From: Ruminococcus flavefaciens
Lineage (GTDB): Bacteria; Bacillota; Clostridia; Oscillospirales; Ruminococcaceae
Assembly: GCA_902796705.1 (NCBI GenBank)
Contig: CADBQF010000005.1
Location: 1-19,101 of the forward strand
Direction: 5' to 3'
Length of the DNA stretch: 19,101 nt
Shown here piece after piece: positions 6,136-13,339 of this stretch. A program made the translations under genes and the position numbers. Under the pieces are notes generated by a model, which saw only the letters and a list, made by a program, of their open reading frames with translations, was not told where the DNA came from and did not search any database. Within the stretch, counting starts at the first letter, position 1, and each line of letters begins with the position of its first letter.

Positions 6136-7581
6136 ATGCGGATAGAAATTAAAGCTTACGGTTCCGGGGCAGGTACGACAAACGAAATGCTTGAAAAGAT
6201 CGATGGTTTCATCGGCAAGCAGCGTAGAGTTGTAGACACATTCGCTGCGGTAAAGCAGAGCGTTCATAATATGAACGGCGGAGTCGGAATACTTCAGGGA
6301 GCAGTAAGCGAATTAGATTCAAGAATAGCTGTTGAAGAGCAGAAGCTCGATAATGCAGTAAAAGTTCAGACCAAGGCTAACGACTTTGTCGCCCTCGCTA
6401 AGAGGATAGACACAGAAGTAGCTGTTAAGGTCACGATCAATAAGGCAATATTCTATAAAAAGAATCCATGGGCTAAACCTCCGGTACCGCCGAGAGAAAA
6501 GAAGTGGTACGAGAAGGCTATCGAAGCAGTTTGTGAATTTGGTGACTGTGTTGCAGATACTATTCACAAAGCAGGCGAATGGATCAAAGGACACTGGAAG
6601 AGCATTGTTAAGGTCGTTGTATCTGCAGTTGTTGTTGTTGCACTTGCAGCGGTCGTAGTATTTGCTTCACCAGCGGCAGCCTTTGTTGCAGCTTGTGCAT
6701 TGATAGGAGTCGGGGCTAAGTTGATCAGCGACGGAATAGCGACGGCGATAGATTATCATGTGAACCCCAAAAAATATGAGGGTAAAGATGGATTTGATGT
6801 ATTTGCTGATACGCTGTTCTCAAGCACGATCAACGGTGCAGCAACCGGTGCGGCTAATGGCTTTGGATTCCTTTACGGACCTGCCGGAAGGTGGCTCGCT
6901 GGATTAGCACTTGAACCTCTTGCAGGCGGTATCACAAACTGGGCAAATAACGATTATTCATGGAAGGATTTCGGAGTAGGACTGTTTGAAGGAACTGTTG
7001 ACTGGGTATTCAACTCGGCAACGTTCTCTGTAGACGGCGGCACATTCTCAAGTCTTCTTGGTGACGGTGCTAAGGAAACAGGAAAGACTCTTATTAAGGA
7101 TTACCTTGCGAAAAATGTAATAAAAGACGTTATTAAGGGAACGTTTGAAGATACTATCAGCAACATTGCTAATATCGGCGTTCGCCGTGCAATGGACAAT
7201 ATATTCAATACATCATTCTTTACAGATAATGATATATCACTTGTTCATTTCAACTTTGGAGACCTTGGAGGATTCAAGGGACTCAAGGGTGCTTTTGAAG
7301 GCGGATTCAAAGGAGGCATGAAACACCTGGGTACAGGATTTGGCAACTTCATGAAGTCGGGCGGAATCGAGAGCCTGAAGGGAGTACTTCCGGATTGGGT
7401 AAAGAATCTCGATAGGATCGATTTTAATAAGATCAATCCTCCGATGACACCTGTTATGCCGACAGTACCGGTACTTCCTCCGGGAGGATTTGGCGGTTTC
7501 TCACCGATAAATCCGATCCAGCCGATACCTTTCAAACCGATCTTACCAGGTCGTGTAGACCCAAGAATGCTTCTAATCTGA
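6136..7581 (+). CDS. Large T7SS-locus protein, paralogue B, with Pro/Gly-rich tail
   Basis: 481 aa, preceded by GAGGTGG with a short spacer to ATG 6136. It shares the whole front architecture of paralogue A: MRIEIKA strand, DTFAAVKQSVHNMNGGVG (M46), LDSRIAVEE, FYKKNPWAKPP, KKWYEKA helices, a hydrophobic hairpin (about 156-194) ending in AAAFVAACALIG, a YHVNPKKYEGKDGFD segment, YGPAG and PLAGGITNWANN. A later segment, FNTSFFTDNDISLVHFNFG, matches FGTDFFSKNGFNLVNIDLG of A, so homology runs to about residue 380. The tail is different: a Gly/Phe-rich stretch, then a Pro-rich end with VPVLPPGGFGG. No toxin catalytic motif and no following immunity-like gene are seen. A role as substrate or structural partner of the secretion machine is inferred from position only. 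Confidence 0.9.
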   Translation: MRIEIKAYGSGAGTTNEMLEKIDGFIGKQRRVVDTFAAVKQSVHNMNGGVGILQGAVSELDSRIAVEEQKLDNAVKVQTKANDFVALAKRIDTEVAVKVTINKAIFYKKNPWAKPPVPPREKKWYEKAIEAVCEFGDCVADTIHKAGEWIKGHWKSIVKVVVSAVVVVALAAVVVFASPAAAFVAACALIGVGAKLISDGIATAIDYHVNPKKYEGKDGFDVFADTLFSSTINGAATGAANGFGFLYGPAGRWLAGLALEPLAGGITNWANNDYSWKDFGVGLFEGTVDWVFNSATFSVDGGTFSSLLGDGAKETGKTLIKDYLAKNVIKDVIKGTFEDTISNIANIGVRRAMDNIFNTSFFTDNDISLVHFNFGDLGGFKGLKGAFEGGFKGGMKHLGTGFGNFMKSGGIESLKGVLPDWVKNLDRIDFNKINPPMTPVMPTVPVLPPGGFGGFSPINPIQPIPFKPILPGRVDPRMLLI

Positions 7582-7613
7582 CATAACAGTTATTCGACGG
7601 ACAGAGGTGAAAT

Positions 7614-9083
7614 ATGCGTATAGAGATCAAAGCCGGCATTGGCCCGAATTCGCTTGATAATACGCTTGACATGATCGATAAGTATATAGGCAGGGCAAAG
7701 AATGTTGTCGGTGCTTTCAAGGCTGTAAAGTCTCAGGTCTACAACATGAACGGCGGTGTTGGTATACTTTCCGGTGCAGTTGCTGAGGTAGACAGGCGAA
7801 TCGAAGTCGAGCAGCAGAGAGTTGAAAATGCAGTCAAGGTCAGGGACAAAGGAAACAGCTTCCTCGATCTTGTAAGACGCATAGATAACAAAGCTGCATC
7901 TGATGTCCGGAGAAATAAAGAAGAATTCTACAAAGTCAATCCATGGGCAAGGCCTCCGAAGCCTCAGAAAGAGAAATCGTGGGGCGAGAAAGCCTGGGGC
8001 TGGCTGTGTGATAGAGGCAAGGATATTGCCGAAGGCTTCCACAGAGCCAAAGAGGGACTCAAGAAATTCGCAAAGGGCGTTTATGAGCTCGGTAAGGCAG
8101 CAGTCAACTGGGCTTGTGATACTCTTGAGAAGATTGGAACGTTCATCAAGGATCACTGGAAGAGTTTCGTAAAACTTGCGGCGGCAGCCGTCGTCATAGT
8201 GGGACTTTGTCTGGTAGTTGCGTTTGCATCACCGGCAGCAGGTTTCATTGCGGCAATGGCACTCGTCGGTGCAGGTAAAAAGATAATTTCAAAAGTCACG
8301 GTCAACTGTATCAAAAATGCTTTTGCCAAGGACGGAGACAAGAAGGACTGGTTCGACCTGGTCGCTGATTCAGTGTTTGAAGGAACAATGGAAGGTGCGG
8401 CTGAGGGTGCAGCAGACGGATTCGGCTATATGTACGGACCGGCTGCAAGGTGGGCCGCCGGAGCTGTCCTCCAGACCGGAAGCAGTGCGATAGTCAGCGG
8501 AACGAATTACCTGATGAGTGACGGCGACAAATCGTGGAGCGGTTTTGGTAAAGAGGTTGGCAAGGCTTCTTTAAAGGGCTTATGGGAAAGCGGAAAATCT
8601 TCGTTGTCCTTCACGCTCAAATTCAATAAAGGCGGAGGCGTTCCGCTCAAAGATCAGTTTATGGATCACCCGCTTAAAGAAAACGGAATAAACAGCTTCA
8701 AGGATCTGAAAAATGCTACGATAAGCTTCGGAGACAAGAAGGACGGTCTTTATAAGGTCGGCAACGTTATTTTCGGAAAGAATGACCTCGCAGATAAATT
8801 CAATGTGCTGAAGATCGGCAAGGACGTTCTCAAGAGTACCGGTGCCAAAGCTATAAATACCACGCTCAACAGCATAATCAAGGAAAAGACCGGCACAGAT
8901 GTCGATTTTGTCAACCTTGACTTCGGCAACGGCGGATTCTTCAACTTCACAAGCTTTGACAGCTTCAAGGATTCAGGCCTTGGCAAAACGCTCGTAAATA
9001 CCGGAAAAAGTCTGTTCAACGGCTACCTCAAACAGCCGATGATCGATGCGGGAAAGAATCTGTGGACAAACATCACCAGTTGA
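7614..9083 (+). CDS. Large T7SS-locus protein, paralogue C, with short distinct tail
   Basis: 489 aa, with AGAGGTGA (7603-7610) just before ATG 7614. It aligns with A and B over the front half: MRIEIKA, GAFKAVKSQVYNMNGGVG (M45), VDRRIEVEQ, FYKVNPWARPP, WGEKAWGWL and a Lys-rich helical stretch, a hydrophobic hairpin (about 184-222) with SPAAGFIAAMALVGAG, and YGPAARWAAGAVL. It lacks the PLAGGITGWANN form. It then diverges into a Lys/Gly/Phe-containing region with TGTDVDFVNLDFGNGGFFNF, which retains the V[ND][LF][DN][FL]G-type motif of A and B. The C-terminal amphipathic end has YLKQPMIDAGKNLW. The stop lies in a TGATAC-ACA-GTATCA hairpin. It is probably a substrate or partner of the T7SS; the function is unknown. 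Confidence 0.9.
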   Translation: MRIEIKAGIGPNSLDNTLDMIDKYIGRAKNVVGAFKAVKSQVYNMNGGVGILSGAVAEVDRRIEVEQQRVENAVKVRDKGNSFLDLVRRIDNKAASDVRRNKEEFYKVNPWARPPKPQKEKSWGEKAWGWLCDRGKDIAEGFHRAKEGLKKFAKGVYELGKAAVNWACDTLEKIGTFIKDHWKSFVKLAAAAVVIVGLCLVVAFASPAAGFIAAMALVGAGKKIISKVTVNCIKNAFAKDGDKKDWFDLVADSVFEGTMEGAAEGAADGFGYMYGPAARWAAGAVLQTGSSAIVSGTNYLMSDGDKSWSGFGKEVGKASLKGLWESGKSSLSFTLKFNKGGGVPLKDQFMDHPLKENGINSFKDLKNATISFGDKKDGLYKVGNVIFGKNDLADKFNVLKIGKDVLKSTGAKAINTTLNSIIKEKTGTDVDFVNLDFGNGGFFNFTSFDSFKDSGLGKTLVNTGKSLFNGYLKQPMIDAGKNLWTNITS

Positions 9084-9095
9084 TACACAGTATCA
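9081..9095 (+). terminator. Small AT-rich hairpin at the end of the paralogue cluster
   Basis: TGATAC (9081-9086), loop ACA, GTATCA (9090-9095), followed by TACTTTTATAG. The stem begins at the stop codon of paralogue C. It is short and AT-rich with a broken T-run, so at most it would be a weak or partial terminator. Confidence 0.25.
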
Positions 9096-9133
9096 TACTT
9101 TTATAGTGCATCGGAATTATAAGGCGGACTGGT

Positions 9134-9162
9134 TTGATCGTACATATTATTTAGCATAACAT
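9134..9162 (+). promoter_or_regulatory. Possible internal promoter before the TPR gene
   Basis: -35 TTGATC (9134-9139), 17-bp spacer, -10 TAACAT (9157-9162), in an AT-rich gap between paralogue C and the TPR gene. The predicted start near 9169 leaves about 24 nt before the ATG at 9193. The -10 is imperfect. Together with the preceding hairpin, this could mark a separate transcription unit. Confidence 0.35.
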
Positions 9163-9192
9163 ATAACAATAATTAACCATGAGGTGATATGA

Positions 9193-10773
9193 ATGAATCT
9201 GGAAAACTACAACGAAGCAATATCATATGCGGACACTGCCTTTTCCAATGACAATTACGAGCTTGCTCTCGAATGGTATAAGAAGGCACTCGCAGAAAAT
9301 CCCGATGACCTTTATGCACTTTCACGTGCAGGCACGGTATGCGTTCCGCTTGATAAGTACGACGAATCGTTCGGATTCTTTGAAAAGGCACTCAAGATAG
9401 ATCCTGAGAACGGTGACAATTACTACAATATGGGTAATGCTTACTTCTTCCACGCAGATTTCGGTAAATCGCTGGAGATGTACACCGAGGCAGAGAAGAG
9501 AGGATGCAGCGAGGACGTTGCTCCGAAGCTCTACTACCAGCTCGCAATGCTTTGCAGCGTAAGACAGGACGTCAAGGGAGCTTTGATAAACTTCCAGAAG
9601 TACGAAGAAGCCGATAAAACGAATGTCGCTGCTTTGGATCCGTCAGTTATTTCAGAGAAGATCAAGCTCTATATGTTTGCGGAAGACTATGAAAATGCCG
9701 AGAAATGTGCCGCTCAGTGGGTGGCAGTTGCTCCCGGAGATATCCGCAGCTACATGGTTTACTTCAGTATCCAGATGGCAAATTCAGACCTCGACGGTGC
9801 TGAAAAGACAATAACAGATGCAGAAAAATATGCAGATCTCACACCAGACGATGAGATCTCCGTTGCAGTAAACAAGGCTGCTCTGTATACAGCAAAGGGC
9901 GACCTCAACAACGAGGAAGCTGCTGAATACCAGCAGAAGGCTTATGATATACTCACAGGTCTTCGTGGCAGCAATAAATATGACGAAGAGAAAAAACGTG
10001 AAATATCGCTTACTCTTGCAGAACTGTGCGTTAAAATGGGACGCTTTGACGAGGCTATCGAGGCAGCTAAAACAGTTATACCTCCTTCAGAGCTTCGCAA
10101 AGTCGAAGTCGCAGCAGCAGCTCCGTCTGATGCAGGTGCTGATCTCACAGACGCAGAGGTCGATAATATGCTCGCAAGTGACATCGATGCTATCGACGCA
10201 AAGAAGTCGAGCGGCGAACTCAGCGACGAGATCGGTGAGTATGCAGAAGTTTATTACGATGAGGACGGAAATCCTGTACGTCAGTACGATGATGAAGTTC
10301 TCAACGGTTCAACGATAGACGGCAGTGCTTCAAAGGCAGATACAGAGAACAACGCTTCTGCTCCGGCTTCCGAAAAGGCTGCCGAAGTAGACAACGACAG
10401 GGTTTACTTCCTGCTTCTCTCCTGCTATGCTGCAAAGGAAGATTTCAAAGAGGCACTCAAGATCGCTTCGTACATAAAACACAGTGACAATGATTACTAT
10501 GCGTACTTCGGAAGATACACCGAGGCATACGCAATGAAGAAGCTCGGAATGCCTGAGGCTTCAAAGAAGTACGATGAAGGCATCGCATTCTTCAGAAGCA
10601 GAATGCTCAAGAGCAGCGGCAATAACTATGCTGTCATCTTCAGAGCAAGAATGTATGCTGAGATCGGCAAGTACGCAAAGGCCGAGGAAATGGCAAATCT
10701 TCTTACAGAAGCTGATAAAAACGGTATGATGGAGTATATCAGCGAGTGTAAAAACGAAAACCCGGCTCAGTGA
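9193..10773 (+). CDS. TPR-repeat protein with acidic low-complexity insert, candidate T7SS chaperone/scaffold
   Basis: A soluble 526-aa protein preceded by GAGGTGA with good spacing to ATG 9193. Tetratricopeptide repeats are clear at the N-terminus (about residues 6-39, 40-73 and 74-107: YELALEWYKKALAENPDD, YDESFGFFEKALKIDPEN). More helical pairs follow to about residue 300. An acidic, Ala/Ser/Asp-rich low-complexity insert (about 307-401) is followed by two or three further TPR-like helical pairs to the end. No signal peptide or membrane helix is seen, so it should be cytoplasmic. TPR solenoids bind partner peptides, and its place between the large paralogues and the WXG100 genes suggests a substrate chaperone or assembly scaffold. 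That role is inferred; no counterpart in the canonical T7SS gene set is known to me. Confidence 0.9.
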   Translation: MNLENYNEAISYADTAFSNDNYELALEWYKKALAENPDDLYALSRAGTVCVPLDKYDESFGFFEKALKIDPENGDNYYNMGNAYFFHADFGKSLEMYTEAEKRGCSEDVAPKLYYQLAMLCSVRQDVKGALINFQKYEEADKTNVAALDPSVISEKIKLYMFAEDYENAEKCAAQWVAVAPGDIRSYMVYFSIQMANSDLDGAEKTITDAEKYADLTPDDEISVAVNKAALYTAKGDLNNEEAAEYQQKAYDILTGLRGSNKYDEEKKREISLTLAELCVKMGRFDEAIEAAKTVIPPSELRKVEVAAAAPSDAGADLTDAEVDNMLASDIDAIDAKKSSGELSDEIGEYAEVYYDEDGNPVRQYDDEVLNGSTIDGSASKADTENNASAPASEKAAEVDNDRVYFLLLSCYAAKEDFKEALKIASYIKHSDNDYYAYFGRYTEAYAMKKLGMPEASKKYDEGIAFFRSRMLKSSGNNYAVIFRARMYAEIGKYAKAEEMANLLTEADKNGMMEYISECKNENPAQ

Positions 10774-10808
10774 TCTGTCCGATTAAATAGTGATTAGGAG
10801 GTGGTCGA

Positions 10809-11135
10809 ATGTTGGATTTTTTGAACGGTAGCATCATTCTCGATGAAGCAGCTTTCAGTAAAGCTAAAGATGATTTTGCGTCCCTTGGCACTGATCTGGC
10901 TAACCTCAGAGCGGACATCGAGGCAGCATTGAATGCACTCAAGAGTGGATTCGATACTCCCGCCGGTGAAAAGTTCTTCAAGTCGTGTGAGACGAATCTT
11001 CTTACACCGCTTGAAAGAGAGAAGGCTGTTATCGATCATATTTCATCAACACTTCAGGAGGTCACCAAGGACTATTCTCCGGTATTCTCAGAATACCAGG
11101 ACCTCGTTACAACGATCAATCAAAGTCAGGTATAA
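10809..11135 (+). CDS. WXG100-like small helical protein (divergent turn motif)
   Basis: 108 aa with a very strong ribosome binding site (GGAGGTGG) six bases before the ATG. Size and predicted helix-turn-helix shape match the ESAT-6/WXG100 superfamily: one helix about residues 12-46, a turn, and a second helix from about 53. The Trp-x-Gly turn is replaced by GFDTPAGEKF (G47-F56), so it belongs to the WXG-less fringe of the family. The C-terminus is unlike those of the other three small proteins. It is probably a secreted substrate or dimerisation partner of one of the neighbouring WXG100 proteins. Confidence 0.8.
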   Translation: MLDFLNGSIILDEAAFSKAKDDFASLGTDLANLRADIEAALNALKSGFDTPAGEKFFKSCETNLLTPLEREKAVIDHISSTLQEVTKDYSPVFSEYQDLVTTINQSQV

Positions 11136-11150
11136 GACCGCTAAAGGTCT
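11135..11150 (+). other. Weak hairpin followed by a displaced T-run between two WXG100-type genes
   Basis: AGACC (11135-11139) and GGTCT (11146-11150) form a 5-bp stem. A run of seven T begins about 12 nt further on. The distance is too long for a classical terminator, so it could only cause partial attenuation, or be chance. Confidence 0.15.
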
Positions 11151-11193
11151 GTCAAACAATAATTTTTTTCCAATTTGAAAGGAGTACATTATT

Positions 11194-11511
11194 ATGGCTA
11201 CTATTCTTACAAGTGCAATGATCAACAATGCAATCGCTTCTGTTGACGACTACATCGGAACTGCAAACTCACTCTCAACTGATCTCGAGTCAGTTATCAA
11301 CACACTCACAAGCTCAAACTTCCAGGGTGATGCTGCTGACGGATACAAGGCTTTCTACACAGAGAAGGTTATGCCCGCTATCAACGAGAACCTCACAGGT
11401 TCATCTTCACTCACAAAGAGCATCAAGGATATCCTTGAGGTTATCCAGACTCAGCTCCTCAACACTGTTGACCCGCAGCTCGGCGACAACAACAGAAACC
11501 CTGGTGCTTGA
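11194..11511 (+). CDS. WXG100-family protein with F-Q-G in place of W-x-G
   Basis: 105 aa, with GAAAGGAG about eight bases upstream of the ATG. It has two amphipathic helices around the turn SSNFQGDAADGY, where F43-Q44-G45 occupies the WXG position. The C-terminal tail LGDNNRNPGA is nearly the same as the tail LGDYNRNPSAG of the WXG100 protein at 18567-18875, which links the two proteins. Codons are strongly biased toward a small preferred set (AAC, CTC, ATC, GCT, ACA, TCA), more so than in the neighbouring large genes, suggesting high expression. It is likely a secreted small substrate or partner of the T7SS. Confidence 0.88.
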   Translation: MATILTSAMINNAIASVDDYIGTANSLSTDLESVINTLTSSNFQGDAADGYKAFYTEKVMPAINENLTGSSSLTKSIKDILEVIQTQLLNTVDPQLGDNNRNPGA

Positions 11512-11599
11512 TCTTTGCACAGGAATAACGACTAATAATAACTCACACGTACACGTAAACAACAATTTTTAATTATATATTTGAAAAGGAGAATTTATC

Positions 11600-11905
11600 A
11601 TGGCTGATATAGTTTTTAGATACCCTGAAATGAGAGGCGCTGCAAACGACATTAACGGAATCGCACAGAGATACATCGCTGCTGCACAGAAGTTCGAGGG
11701 AGACTTCCTCTCATCTATCAGTGACTGGGAAGGTGAGTCCAAGGAGAAGATGCAGAGCTTCATCCAGGGTGCTGTAATGCAGTACATCAACGAGACAGTT
11801 CCGAACCTCATCAAGGGCCTTGCTGAGCTTCTTAACGCTAACGCAGACCAGATGGAGAAGGCTGACCAGCAGATCGCTGACAATATCCCCCAGTCTCTCG
11901 GTTAA
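11600..11905 (+). CDS. WXG100-family (ESAT-6-like) T7SS substrate, canonical W-E-G
   Basis: 101 aa, with AAAAGGAG about ten bases before the ATG. It is a canonical WXG100 protein: helix 1, the turn SDWEGESKEKM with W43-E44-G45, then helix 2 to about residue 90 and a short tail ending NIPQSLG. WXG100 proteins are exported as folded helical-hairpin dimers by EssC-driven T7SS. The usual actinobacterial YxxxD/E tail motif is not seen, as is common in Firmicutes. Codon use is strongly biased to preferred codons, consistent with an abundant product. Confidence 0.95.
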   Translation: MADIVFRYPEMRGAANDINGIAQRYIAAAQKFEGDFLSSISDWEGESKEKMQSFIQGAVMQYINETVPNLIKGLAELLNANADQMEKADQQIADNIPQSLG

Positions 11906-11954
11906 TTAACTGAAGTTTATTCTTACCAATAATTGCAGATAGTGAGGTCGAATC

Positions 11955-13031
11955 ATGGAAGAAGAAAAGGAATTAACACTCTCAGATGTTGAGAAGAACA
12001 AAGAACTGTTTGAATACGAGATGACCGAGGTAATCCTGCAGCTTAAAGGCGAATTTGCCAAGATATCAGGTAAGGATATGAACTGTGATGTCACCGACGT
12101 ATCGGTCGAAAAGCCGGATATCAAAATGGACGTTCCGGATATAGCTGTAAAGCCCGTTTCGATCGATACCGCCGGTATCATAGGAGCTGATAAGTTTGCC
12201 GCTCTTGGCAGCATTCCGGCTCCTGCGATAGAAAAGGGGAGCATCAATACACCAGAGATCCCGGATATAAGTGCTGCTGTTTCTGAAAGGACTGCTGTTA
12301 CAGTCGCTCCTTTCGAGATAGACGGACTGAATGTGAAAACACCTTTGGTCACCGGCATCGAAGCAGCAGGATTCAAACCAGAATCAGAGGCGATAGATGT
12401 ACCCGATATCCGCATTGAGGTAAACAAGGAACCAGCCGTCAGCGTCGAAAAGACTGACGTGAGCGTTCCCGGCAGTATCTCAGTACCGAATATGGACAGT
12501 TTCGATATCAAGGTAGACCGTATATCGATCGATGTCCCGGACACAACTGTTCCGGGAAAGAAGGATATACCGGAAGCCGCAGTCGAGCGTGTATCTGTAA
12601 ATGTACCGGAAATAAACGTTCCCGGTGCCGATAAGATACCTGCTGCAAGTGTCGATAAATTTGATGTACATATCGGAGATATATCTGCACCGGCTCAGGT
12701 CAAGATGACAGATGTCAAGCTCGATCAGATGAATATCGATTATCCACAGGTCGGCGGAATAAATGCAAATGCGGAGATCAAACCGGTTACAGTATCTAAG
12801 ACTCATATTGACACGGAGATCCCGGAGATCAAGGAAGCACCTGCAACAGAGATCACAGTTGAAAGAACTGATATCGGAGATATCAATTCACCTGCCGTTC
12901 CTTCGGTAGATATACCTGAAGTAAAGCTGCAGAACAGTGGTACAGACGTATGGGCTATCGATTCTTCTCTTCCGGAGGGATACCAGTCACAGCTTGACGA
13001 TATCCTCAACTCGGTAAAGGGATCGATGTGA
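11955..13031 (+). CDS. Val/Pro-rich repeat protein of unknown function
   Basis: 358 aa, beginning 49 nt after the WXG100 stop, with a GAGG-type ribosome binding site. The N-terminal 40 residues are acidic and helical. Most of the rest is an acidic, strand-prone array built on a V-x-V-P-[DE]-I-x-V theme. The clearest units are about 23 residues, starting at V187 (VDRISIDVPDTTVPG), V210 (VERVSVNVPEINVPG) and V233 (VDKFDVHIGDISAP), with looser copies on both sides (DVPDIAVKPVSID, IDVPDIRIEVNKE). The C-terminus, DVWAIDSSLPEGYQSQLDDIL, is not repetitive. No signal peptide or membrane helix is seen. The pattern would suit an extended beta structure. It is vaguely reminiscent of animal AHNAK repeats, which I take as convergence. 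It sits between the substrate genes and the motor genes. Confidence 0.88.
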   Translation: MEEEKELTLSDVEKNKELFEYEMTEVILQLKGEFAKISGKDMNCDVTDVSVEKPDIKMDVPDIAVKPVSIDTAGIIGADKFAALGSIPAPAIEKGSINTPEIPDISAAVSERTAVTVAPFEIDGLNVKTPLVTGIEAAGFKPESEAIDVPDIRIEVNKEPAVSVEKTDVSVPGSISVPNMDSFDIKVDRISIDVPDTTVPGKKDIPEAAVERVSVNVPEINVPGADKIPAASVDKFDVHIGDISAPAQVKMTDVKLDQMNIDYPQVGGINANAEIKPVTVSKTHIDTEIPEIKEAPATEITVERTDIGDINSPAVPSVDIPEVKLQNSGTDVWAIDSSLPEGYQSQLDDILNSVKGSM

Positions 13032-13073
13032 GATATAAGTAACTATAAAATACAATGACCAAATCAGATGCAA

Positions 13074-13094
13074 AGGCGGTACTTTGTGCCGCCT
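13074..13094 (+). other. GC-rich stem-loop after the repeat-protein gene
   Basis: AGGCGGTAC (13074-13082) pairs with GTGCCGCCT (13086-13094) around loop TTT: nine pairs including one G-U. No T-run follows, so it is not a classical terminator; an RNA-stabilising or processing role is possible. Confidence 0.5.
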
Positions 13095-13204
13095 GAGTGT
13101 CTGAATATAAAAGAACAGGGTATCCTGCTTTATCAATTTAAGGAAAAAGTTTTAATTATATTGAGGTTTCGGCCAAAACCACAGATTTGTTAAAACTGAC
13201 AAAA

Positions 13205-13237
13205 TCCGGACGAGATAATATCTCAATTCTGTCCGGA
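13205..13237 (+). other. Compound stem-loop upstream of the FHA gene
   Basis: TCCGGAC (13205-13211) pairs with GTCCGGA (13231-13237), enclosing a smaller hairpin GAGATA-A-TATCTC (13212-13224) and an unpaired AATTCT. It is followed on the plus strand by A-rich, not T-rich, sequence, so an intrinsic terminator reading rightward is unlikely. Confidence 0.45.
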
Positions 13238-13252
13238 ATATAAAAAAGTTCA

Positions 13253-13270
13253 GCCGGAATAACCCCCGGC
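13253..13270 (+). terminator. Weak terminator-like hairpin before the motor genes
   Basis: GCCGG (13253-13257), 8-nt loop, CCGGC (13266-13270), followed by CTAATTCTGTTTATATA and, 20 nt on, TTTTT. The stem is short and the U-rich stretch is interrupted, so partial termination at best. Confidence 0.25.
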
Positions 13271-13339
13271 CTAATTCTGTTTATATACGATTTTTGACAT
13301 CAATGGCTTTGACAAAGTAATGTTGAGGAGGAATAAGTC

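Larger units (their letters stand above)
13032..13339 (+). other. Hairpin-rich 308-bp gap between substrate and motor genes
   Basis: No gene is supported here apart from a 7-codon ATG frame (13320-13343, product MLRRNKS) whose stop TAG overlaps the proposed ATA start of the FHA gene. The gap holds three stem-loops (13074-13094, 13205-13237 and 13253-13270). Two TTGACA words (13294 and 13309) have no convincing -10 at the right distance ahead of the next gene. It is probably a transcribed spacer in which terminator-like or processing structures lower expression of the motor genes relative to the substrate genes. Confidence 0.6.

Noticed and set aside
4036..9083. Calling the paralogues LXG toxins or phage tape-measure proteins
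   Set aside because: No recognisable LXG signature or toxin motif is visible, and there are no phage genes around; the repeat tail alone is not enough to assign a family.
11955..13031. Homology of the Val/Pro repeat protein to animal AHNAK
   Set aside because: The similarity is only in simple repeat pattern and composition; convergence is far more likely.
13294..13323. Promoter with TTGACA at 13294 and TAATGT at 13318
   Set aside because: Transcription would start at about the ribosome binding site of the FHA gene, removing it; the -10 is also poor.
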